The notes under the pieces were generated by a model. It did not search any database. It saw nothing but the letters and a program-made list of their open reading frames with translations, and was not told the origin of the DNA. This document shows positions 1 to 5,658 of a stretch of 10,184 nt of DNA, piece by piece. A program made the translations under genes and the position numbers. Within the stretch, counting starts at the first letter, position 1. Every line of letters starts with the position of its first letter. Source of the DNA: an uncultured Clostridia bacterium (GTDB taxonomy: Bacteria > Bacillota > Clostridia > Oscillospirales > Ruminococcaceae); NCBI GenBank assembly GCA_947584825.1, contig CANPWR010000049.1, positions 1 through 10,184 of the forward strand, given 5' to 3'.

Positions 1-741
1 GGGCATACGGGAAGCGGAAAATCGACTTTGATACAGCACTTCAACGGTCTGCTCAAGGCGACTAGCGGAAGGATTTTTATAGATAACGAAGAACTGCTTT
101 GGGACGATAAGAAAAAGCTGAGAGAAATGAGATTCAAGGTAGGTTTGGTTTTTCAGTATCCTGAATACCAGCTCTTTGAGGAAACAGTTTATAAGGATAT
201 ATCGTTCGGACCTAAGAATATGGGTCTTGATGAAAATGAAATCGACAGACGAATAAGAGAAACTGCAAGGCTTGTCGGACTTGATGAAAGTATTCTTGAT
301 AAGTCGCCGTTTGAGCTTTCGGGAGGACAAAAACGCAGAGCCGCTATTGCAGGAGTTATGGCTATGGAGCCTAAGGTGCTTATTCTTGACGAGCCTACAG
401 CAGGGCTCGACCCAAAGGGCAGAGACAGGATATTAGGTCAGATAAAGGAGTATCACCAGGAAAAGAAAAATACGGTAATGCTTGTATCTCACTCAATGGA
501 GGACGTTGCAAAAAATGCGACAAAGATACTTGTTATGAACGATTCAAAGCTGTTTTGCTATGATACCCCGGTGAATGTTTTCAAAAGAGCGGACGAGCTT
601 GAAGGTATGGGACTTTCAGTTCCGCAGGTGACAAAGGTATTTAATCGCTTAAAGTCTATGGGAATTCCAATAGATGATGATGTTTATACGGTTGAGTACG
701 GCAAAAAGATTATTATGAAATTGCTTGGCAAGCAGATGTGA
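1..741 (+). CDS. ecfA2: Energy-coupling factor transporter ATPase EcfA2, 5'-truncated
   Basis: One of the two ATPases of an ECF-type importer. Paired with EcfA1 on the cytoplasmic face, it drives uptake of vitamins or metal ions through EcfT and exchangeable S components. The frame is open to the window edge and its first nine codons encode the Walker A loop GHTGSGKST, so the TTG at 28 is not a start and the gene begins upstream. The remaining ABC motifs are intact: Q-loop VFQYPEYQLF (Gln codon at 154), signature LSGGQ at 316-330, Walker B LILDE ending at 393, and the switch His at 490-492. Of the gene, 246 codons are present; family members have about 280-290, so roughly 35-45 N-terminal residues are missing. 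GHTGSGKS and PExQLF fit the EcfA2 paralogue better than EcfA1 (from family knowledge). The next gene is ruvB, 31 bases on; its partner ecfT lies beyond that. Confidence 0.93.
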   Translation, partial: GHTGSGKSTLIQHFNGLLKATSGRIFIDNEELLWDDKKKLREMRFKVGLVFQYPEYQLFEETVYKDISFGPKNMGLDENEIDRRIRETARLVGLDESILDKSPFELSGGQKRRAAIAGVMAMEPKVLILDEPTAGLDPKGRDRILGQIKEYHQEKKNTVMLVSHSMEDVAKNATKILVMNDSKLFCYDTPVNVFKRADELEGMGLSVPQVTKVFNRLKSMGIPIDDDVYTVEYGKKIIMKLLGKQM

Positions 742-757
742 AAGGGTATTCACACAT

Positions 758-766
758 AGGAAAGGA
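758..766 (+). promoter_or_regulatory. Ribosome binding site that fixes the ruvB start
   Basis: AGGAAAGGA lies six bases before the ATG at 773. It supports this start over the in-frame TTG at 725, which lies inside ecfA2 and would add 16 residues unlike any RuvB N-terminus I know. Confidence 0.8.
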
Positions 767-772
767 ATTGCT

Positions 773-1813
773 ATGATAGAAACAAATGACTTTGACCTTG
801 AAAACAGAATAGTTGCGCCAGAGCTCATAAAGGCAGATACTACTGATGATGTAGATTTGAATTTAAGACCGAAAACCCTTGACGAATATATCGGGCAGGA
901 AAAGGTCAAAGAGAATTTAAAGATATATATTGAGGCGGCAAAAAAGCGAGGAGATACTCTCGACCATGTGCTTTTATACGGTCCTCCGGGACTGGGAAAG
1001 ACAACTCTTTCGGGTATTATTGCTCACGAAATGGGAGTGAATTTCAGAGTTACATCGGGACCTGCCATAGAAAAGCCTGGTGATTTGGCAGCGCTTTTAA
1101 CTAATCTCCAAGAGGGCGATGTATTGTTTATAGATGAGATACACCGTCTGTCCAGAGCAATTGAGGAGGTTTTATACCCTGCGCTAGAGGATTTTGCTCT
1201 TGATATAATTATCGGTAAGGGACCTAGTGCGAGAAGTATCAGGATTGATTTAAACAAGTTTACGCTTGTTGGTGCAACAACAAGGGCAGGACAGCTTACA
1301 TCACCGTTGCGTGACAGATTCGGTGTTATTGAGAGGCTTGAGCTTTATTCAAAGGAAGAACTTTGCGATATTATAATGCGTTCGTCTGTTATTTTGGGAG
1401 TTGCCTGTGATAAAGAAGGCGCTTATGAGCTTGCAAGTCGTTCAAGGGGAACGCCTAGAATTGCAAATAGATTTTTAAAGCGTGTTCGGGATTATGCAGA
1501 TATTATGGGCAATGGCAAGGTTACAAAGGAAATAGTAAAAATTGCTCTAGATAGAATGGAAGTAGACAATCTAGGTCTTGACGGTCTTGACCGTCGTTTG
1601 CTGACTATGATGATCAAAGGTTATAACGGAGGACCTGTAGGGCTTGAAACTTTAGCGTCTGCTATCGGCGAAGAAGCGGTCACTATCGAGGACGTCTGCG
1701 AGCCTTATTTGATGCAGCTTGGGTTTATTTCGAGAACTCCCAGAGGAAGGTGTGCAACTGACCTTGCATATAAGCACCTAGGATTGCTTAAAGACGGTCA
1801 GACAACATTGTAG
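773..1813 (+). CDS. ruvB: Holliday junction branch migration ATPase RuvB
   Basis: Hexameric AAA+ motor that, with RuvA, drives branch migration of Holliday junctions during recombination and fork repair in the cytoplasm. The 346-residue product matches the usual RuvB length (about 330-350). An N-terminal segment with LRPKTLDEYIGQ (residues 31-42) leads into Walker A GPPGLGKTT (70-78), Walker B LFIDE (118-122), sensor 1 GATTR (167-171), the arginine-finger region PLRDRFG (178-184), and sensor 2 GTPRIANR (226-233). The C-terminal winged-helix DNA-binding domain includes GGPVGLETLA (286-295) and ISRTPRGR (319-326). All key motifs are present. The start is the ATG with a strong ribosome binding site. 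No ruvA, ruvC, queA or tgt is visible nearby. Instead the gene lies between ecfA2 (31-base gap) and ecfT (55-base gap) and is probably co-transcribed with them. Confidence 0.97.
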   Translation: MIETNDFDLENRIVAPELIKADTTDDVDLNLRPKTLDEYIGQEKVKENLKIYIEAAKKRGDTLDHVLLYGPPGLGKTTLSGIIAHEMGVNFRVTSGPAIEKPGDLAALLTNLQEGDVLFIDEIHRLSRAIEEVLYPALEDFALDIIIGKGPSARSIRIDLNKFTLVGATTRAGQLTSPLRDRFGVIERLELYSKEELCDIIMRSSVILGVACDKEGAYELASRSRGTPRIANRFLKRVRDYADIMGNGKVTKEIVKIALDRMEVDNLGLDGLDRRLLTMMIKGYNGGPVGLETLASAIGEEAVTIEDVCEPYLMQLGFISRTPRGRCATDLAYKHLGLLKDGQTTL

Positions 1814-1854
1814 TATTGCGAGGAAACTTATTTGAAATATAAAGAAGATTTACA

Positions 1855-1862
1855 AGAGGTGA
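1855..1862 (+). promoter_or_regulatory. Ribosome binding site supporting a TTG start for ecfT
   Basis: AGAGGTGA is followed six bases later by TTG at 1869. No ATG or GTG gives a full-length EcfT N-terminus, so the TTG is the likely initiator. Confidence 0.75.
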
Positions 1863-1868
1863 GACATT

Positions 1869-2672
1869 TTGCTTAAGGATATTACAATAGGACAATTTTT
1901 TCCGGGCAAATCAGTTGTTCACCGCTTGGACCCTAGAATGAAAATAATTTTGACAGGAGTATTTATTGTTCTTCTGTTTATGGCAAATTCAATCTTAGCT
2001 TTGTCGGTAGGAATTATATATATGCTCGGTGCATTTTTACTGTCGCAAATTCCGCTGAGACTTATGGCAAAAAGTATAAAGCCTATAATTCCAATTATAA
2101 TTTTCACGGCTGTTTTAAATTTGTTTTTTATTACTACAGGAGATACTTTGCTTCACTTTTGGATAATAAAAATCACTACAGGCGGAGTTAAGACTTCAAC
2201 TTTTATGGTTGTCAGAATAGTTTGTCTAATAATAGGAACGTCGCTTTTAACATATACGACATCGCCAATTGCTTTGACTGATGCTATTGAAAGACTGTTG
2301 TCTCCGCTCAAAAGAATAAAGATTCCCGTTCATGAGCTTTCAATGATGATGACCATAGCTCTCAGGTTTATACCTACTCTTATTGAGGAAACAGACAAGA
2401 TAATGTCGGCTCAGAAGGCAAGGGGAGCGGATATGGAAACAGGTTCTCTTATTCAGAGAGCAAAAGCGCTTGTTCCGATATTGATTCCACTGTTTGTATC
2501 TGCTTTTCGCCGTGCAGAGGAGCTTGCAATGGCTATGGAGTGCCGTTGTTATCACGGCGGCGAGGGAAGAACAAGGCTTAAACAGCTTCATATTGCGCCA
2601 AGAGATTTTGCCGCATTGTTAGTAACCGCATTATTTTTAGCGGGAGTAATTTTAGTAAACAGGGTACTATGA
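1869..2672 (+). CDS. ecfT: Energy-coupling factor transporter transmembrane protein EcfT
   Basis: Membrane scaffold that links the EcfA1/EcfA2 ATPase pair to substrate-binding S components. The 267-residue product has the EcfT layout: an N-terminal HRLDPRMK segment (residues 18-25), hydrophobic segments at about 26-60, 70-90, 112-130 and 245-263, and a cytoplasmic coupling domain in between. The two coupling motifs that dock into the ATPases are visible: a canonical Ala-Arg-Gly at 184-186 (AQKARGAD), and a second at AMECRCYHGG (222-231), where the central ARG is Cys-Arg-Cys. I believe such variants are common in clostridial EcfT, so this is probably not a defect. Initiation is at TTG. The gene ends four bases before truA, suggesting translational coupling. 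No substrate-specific S component is encoded in the window, so the transported solute cannot be inferred; a group II (shared) ECF module is likely. Confidence 0.94.
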   Translation: MLKDITIGQFFPGKSVVHRLDPRMKIILTGVFIVLLFMANSILALSVGIIYMLGAFLLSQIPLRLMAKSIKPIIPIIIFTAVLNLFFITTGDTLLHFWIIKITTGGVKTSTFMVVRIVCLIIGTSLLTYTTSPIALTDAIERLLSPLKRIKIPVHELSMMMTIALRFIPTLIEETDKIMSAQKARGADMETGSLIQRAKALVPILIPLFVSAFRRAEELAMAMECRCYHGGEGRTRLKQLHIAPRDFAALLVTALFLAGVILVNRVL

Positions 2673-2676
2673 TAAA

Positions 2677-3417
2677 ATGAAGAATTACAAGGTTAAAATG
2701 GCATATGACGGAAGTGCTTATCACGGCTTTCAAAGACAGGATAATGCACTTTCTATACAGGAGGTTGTTGAGGAGGCTTTAAAAAAGCTTTTTTTACAGG
2801 ATATTACTATCTTCGGCTGTTCCAGAACTGATACAGGTGTTCATGCAAATGAATATTATTTCTCGTTTCAGCCTTACGAAGATATAAATATAGACTCACG
2901 TGGGATTATATTTGGTCTTAATTCAAAACTTCCTGATGATATAGCGATACTAAGCTGTGAAGAAGTTGATGAAAGCTTCCACGCAAGATATAATTGCATA
3001 GGAAAAGAGTATAAATATTTAATTCACAACAGTGAAATAAAAGATCCCTTTCTGAGAACTAGGATATATAAGTATTGGTATCCGATTGATGAAAAGCTTC
3101 TCGCTAGAGCGGCAAAGCATTTTGTAGGCACGCACGATTTTAGAAGCTTTTGTTCAAGTGCAGATGAAAAGGAAAATACGGTCAGAACTATACATAGATT
3201 TGATGTTGAGCGAGACGGTGATAAAATAATTATGACGGTGTCGGGCGACGGATTTCTATACAATATGGTGAGAATCATGGTCGGTACGTTGTTATTTGTC
3301 AACGAGGGAAAAATAAAAGAGTCGGATATACCCGACATCTTAGATAAGAAAGATAGAAAATTTGCCGGCAGAACTGCTTCGGCAAGCGGATTGTATTTGA
3401 ATAAAGTATATTATTAA
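2677..3417 (+). CDS. truA: tRNA pseudouridine(38-40) synthase TruA
   Basis: Converts uridines 38, 39 and 40 in the anticodon arm of many tRNAs to pseudouridine. The 246-residue length is typical. The catalytic aspartate is Asp52 in the family motif SRTDTGVHA (residues 49-57). Other conserved blocks are AYDGSAYHGFQRQ near the N-terminus (9-21), FHARYNC with GKEYKY just before the second half, FRSFCS in the central part, and the C-terminal GDGFLYNMVRIMVGTLL block. No clear ribosome binding site precedes the ATG. It starts four bases after the ecfT stop, so ribosomes finishing ecfT probably reinitiate here. The ecfT-truA adjacency is a conserved arrangement in Firmicutes, which supports both calls. 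Confidence 0.97.
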   Translation: MKNYKVKMAYDGSAYHGFQRQDNALSIQEVVEEALKKLFLQDITIFGCSRTDTGVHANEYYFSFQPYEDINIDSRGIIFGLNSKLPDDIAILSCEEVDESFHARYNCIGKEYKYLIHNSEIKDPFLRTRIYKYWYPIDEKLLARAAKHFVGTHDFRSFCSSADEKENTVRTIHRFDVERDGDKIIMTVSGDGFLYNMVRIMVGTLLFVNEGKIKESDIPDILDKKDRKFAGRTASASGLYLNKVYY

Positions 3418-3461
3418 TAAAATTGTACTATGTTTCCGAGAACAGAGGAAGTGAGAGTGTT

Positions 3462-4649
3462 ATGGATAATGAGCCGCAAAAGCCGTTTCAGACGGATATA
3501 AGAAAAGAGAGAAGAAAGAAAAAGCTCATACAAAATATAAAGAAAATAGTTTTAGTCGGAGTAGTTTTAGTTTTAGCCGCATTAATATTCTTTACAAGGG
3601 GAATATGGTCTCCGTATGTTTATGATATAATGGAAAAAACGCAGGAGACGATAGTCAACGACGGAGAGCTGGCAAGTGGTAAGTTTCCTATAAGTCTTGG
3701 TGAGGGCTCTACCTCATCTACTTTTACCGTGTGTGATGAGGATCTTGTCGTTGCGACTGATACTTATATAACTTTTTATAAAAAGAATGCTGACGAAATC
3801 AATTCAATTCAGCACACACAGTCAAATCCTACGCTGTCTGCATCATCAAGTATGGTTTTGGCATATGATTTAAACGGATATTCATTTTCTGTTATGACTA
3901 AAAAAGGAGAGACCTACAAAAAAACACTTGACAATGTTATTATAAGTGCTAAAATAAGCGAAAGCAATTATGTTGCGGTCGTAACAGAAACTGACAAATA
4001 TCCCTCATATCTGACTGTCTACGATAGCAAAGGAAATGAATGCTATAAATGGGCAAACGGTCAGAGAATATTGAGTGTTGATTTTATATCGTCAGGAGAC
4101 GGAGCAATTGTCTCCACACTAAATGCAGAGAACGGATTGCCGATAACAACACTACACGGCATCAGTTTTAATACATCACAGCAATTGTTTACGAGTGACA
4201 AAATAAATTCGCTGGTTTACGGAACACAGAAAATGAGCGACAATAGTATCTGGGCGGTCTGTCAGGACAGATTTATTAAACTGACGTCAGAGGGAAAGAT
4301 TGATAAAGAATATTTATATAAATCAGAGCTTATATCTTTTTCATCAAATGCTGATAATTTATCTATGGCTTTTAAAAGTGTAAATGAAGACGGAACTTCC
4401 AGACTTATTTTAATCGAGTCCGATTCAGAGCCTGTGGAAATAACTGTAGATCAAAAAATAAAGACGATAAAAACTTATCTTTCTCATACTTTTGTTTTAT
4501 CGGACAAAACTATTTCTGCATATAATGCAAGAGGGAAGTCAATTTCAGTAGCTGATGTTAAAAACGATTATGTTGATTTTGTCTATATAGACGGAAATAT
4601 TTTCTTTATGGGTTACAGGGATATTAATAAGATAGATTTTAAGTACTGA
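3462..4649 (+). CDS. Membrane-anchored DUF5711-like protein, probable extracytoplasmic beta-propeller
   Basis: Function unknown. The ATG at 3462 is preceded by AGAGGAAGTGAG (3444-3455) and gives 395 residues; a TTG at 3423 in the same frame has no ribosome binding site. A basic cytoplasmic tail (RKERRKKK at 14-21) precedes a single transmembrane helix at about 28-45. There is no lipobox cysteine, so this looks like a signal anchor with the rest outside the membrane. Residues 85-395 consist of short alternating beta strands and turns, with repeated patterns of the type hydrophobic strand, then Asp/Ser-Lys-Gly turn (YDSKGNECYKW at 187-197, LTSEGKIDKEY at 274-284, YNARGKSISV at 354-363). This resembles WD40/PQQ-like propellers. 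From memory it resembles the DUF5711 family of clostridial proteins; that assignment needs a profile search. It lies 44 bases after truA and 39 bases before the CvpA-family gene, suggesting a shared envelope role. Confidence 0.7.
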   Translation: MDNEPQKPFQTDIRKERRKKKLIQNIKKIVLVGVVLVLAALIFFTRGIWSPYVYDIMEKTQETIVNDGELASGKFPISLGEGSTSSTFTVCDEDLVVATDTYITFYKKNADEINSIQHTQSNPTLSASSSMVLAYDLNGYSFSVMTKKGETYKKTLDNVIISAKISESNYVAVVTETDKYPSYLTVYDSKGNECYKWANGQRILSVDFISSGDGAIVSTLNAENGLPITTLHGISFNTSQQLFTSDKINSLVYGTQKMSDNSIWAVCQDRFIKLTSEGKIDKEYLYKSELISFSSNADNLSMAFKSVNEDGTSRLILIESDSEPVEITVDQKIKTIKTYLSHTFVLSDKTISAYNARGKSISVADVKNDYVDFVYIDGNIFFMGYRDINKIDFKY

Positions 4650-4672
4650 TATTAATTTCGGGACAGAAAATT

Positions 4673-4680
4673 AGAAAGGA
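4673..4680 (+). promoter_or_regulatory. Ribosome binding site supporting a TTG start for the CvpA-family gene
   Basis: AGAAAGGA stands eight bases before TTG at 4689. This start gives the complete first transmembrane helix; the first internal ATG would remove part of it. Confidence 0.7.
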
Positions 4681-4688
4681 ATTTTACA

Positions 4689-5573
4689 TTGGGACTTTTA
4701 TATGACCTTATAATGCTTATAATAGTAATACTGTTTTGCATAATGGGTGCCAAGAGAGGTATTATAAGAAGCATTGTTCTTTTTGTAATGCTGATATTAT
4801 CTCTCATGATTGGATATTTGATTTCAAGCTATATAACAGAGCCTGTTTATGATGCATATGTAAAGAATAGAATTGTAAACAGCGTAAAGGGACCTATAGA
4901 AGACTTTGATGCTGCCGAATTTATAAACGAGCGATTATTGGATAATAGTCTGGGAATCAAAATCAGCGGAAACGAGTTAGAAAAAGCTTTAGGGGAAAGC
5001 GGCGACATATCCGAAAATATATCAGATTATGCAAAATCAAAGGGTATACCTATTTCGAGCAGTATTATATCAGAGAAAGTGGATACGTTATTCAAGGACA
5101 AATCTGTCAAAGAAGAGGTAGAGAAGTCTTTGCCTTCTTATCTTGTACCTGCTTTTGATTCGGCTGCTTCAAATGATCCTAAAATGTTTGGCGATATGCT
5201 TCGATCGCTTGCAAAAACTGATAAATCAGAAGCTTCCGAAGAGATAACTGATTTAGCATTAAAGCCGATTATTTTAATTGCGCTAAGAGCGGTTTTGTTT
5301 GTTCTGAGCGTTATAGTAGTGTGGATAATACTTAGAATTATCGTTGCTGTTGCAAGGATTGGAAAGAATAAAGAGTCAGGAGGTATAAATACAGTTTTAG
5401 GAGGAGTTTTGGGTGCTGTAAAGGGATTGATTGTGGTTCTGCTGATAACAGCAATAGTGAGCATAATATCTCCCTTGTTATCACTTACAAAATCGGGCGG
5501 TTCATTTGGATTAAGCGAAACTGCTATTAATAATTCTGTATTTTTAAGGTTAATCAAAGATATTTTGAATTAG
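4689..5573 (+). CDS. CvpA-family integral membrane protein with long extracytoplasmic insert
   Basis: Member of the CvpA/colicin V production family, whose exact biochemical role is unsettled and which has been linked to envelope integrity and secretion. The 294-residue product has two N-terminal hydrophobic helices (about 3-20 and 26-47) with the family's Gly-x-x-x-Gly spacing around GAKRG (20-24). Two C-terminal helices follow (about 193-222 and 236-265), with the typical N-x-x-x-G-G-x-x-G pattern in GGINTVLGGVLGAVKG (231-246). Between the helix pairs lies a mostly hydrophilic segment of about 145 residues, probably outside the membrane; simple CvpA proteins are about 160-180 residues in total and lack it. 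Initiation is at TTG with a good ribosome binding site. The preceding gene is the DUF5711-like protein. The family assignment is good; the function is not inferable from sequence. Confidence 0.8.
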   Translation: MGLLYDLIMLIIVILFCIMGAKRGIIRSIVLFVMLILSLMIGYLISSYITEPVYDAYVKNRIVNSVKGPIEDFDAAEFINERLLDNSLGIKISGNELEKALGESGDISENISDYAKSKGIPISSSIISEKVDTLFKDKSVKEEVEKSLPSYLVPAFDSAASNDPKMFGDMLRSLAKTDKSEASEEITDLALKPIILIALRAVLFVLSVIVVWIILRIIVAVARIGKNKESGGINTVLGGVLGAVKGLIVVLLITAIVSIISPLLSLTKSGGSFGLSETAINNSVFLRLIKDILN

Positions 5574-5581
5574 TTTTTAAC

Positions 5582-5611
5582 TTAAAGATATTAAAGGAAT
5601 AAGCCTTTAAT
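5582..5611 (+). promoter_or_regulatory. Low-confidence promoter for the Clp ATPase gene
   Basis: TTTAAT at 5606-5611 matches the -10 consensus TATAAT at five of six positions. Upstream, TTAAAG at 5582-5587 is a poor -35 (three of six) with an 18-base spacer. If used, transcription would begin near 5618, inside the direct repeat described next. The perfect TTGACA at 5617-5622 has no usable -10 box at the right distance, so I do not use it as a -35. Confidence 0.25.
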
Positions 5612-5615
5612 TTTT
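5590..5615 (+). terminator. Weak possible terminator after the CvpA-family gene
   Basis: ATTAAAGG (5590-5597) and CCTTTAAT (5604-5611) form an eight-pair stem with a six-base loop, followed by a T run (TTTTT including the last stem base). Only two pairs are G-C, so the stem is weak. It may instead attenuate the operon partly or overlap a promoter for the next gene. Confidence 0.35.
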
Positions 5616-5635
5616 ATTGACAACATATGACAACA
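5616..5635 (+). promoter_or_regulatory. CtsR-like direct repeat upstream of the Clp ATPase gene
   Basis: TGACAACA occurs twice (5618-5625 and 5628-5635) with a two-base spacer, giving a 10-base period. On the opposite strand this reads TGTCATA-TGT-TGTCAAT. The published CtsR operator is a heptad direct repeat, RGTCAAA-NAN-RGTCAAA, with the same 10-base period. Each GTCAAA core matches at five of six positions here, and the spacer's central A is not conserved. CtsR represses clp genes in Firmicutes and the site lies just upstream of a clp gene, which makes the match more meaningful, but chance is not excluded. Confidence 0.4.
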
Positions 5636-5658
5636 CTTAGAAAGGATGGCAAAAACCA

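Noticed and set aside
28..30. TTG as a start of the ecfA2 gene
   Set aside because: The nine codons before it encode an intact Walker A loop, so the reading frame continues upstream out of the window.
725..772. Longer RuvB starting at TTG 725
   Set aside because: It overlaps the end of ecfA2, has no ribosome binding site, and adds 16 residues unlike RuvB; the ATG at 773 has a strong site.
2781..2794. AAAAAAGCTTTTTT palindrome and slippery A-AAA-AAG in truA
   Set aside because: It lies within the coding region for a normal Leu-Lys-Lys-Leu-Phe-Leu stretch. A shift would give only a short truncated enzyme, so I treat it as chance in A+T-rich DNA.
3024..3338. 104-codon minus-strand open frame inside truA
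   Set aside because: Antisense shadow of a well-conserved enzyme gene, with no supporting signal.
5138..5557. 139-codon open frame on the minus strand inside the CvpA-family gene
   Set aside because: It lies wholly antisense to a gene with clear membrane-protein features, has no ribosome binding site and no recognisable motif.
5617..5622. TTGACA as a -35 box
   Set aside because: No -10-like hexamer lies 16-18 bases downstream; that position falls on the ribosome binding site.
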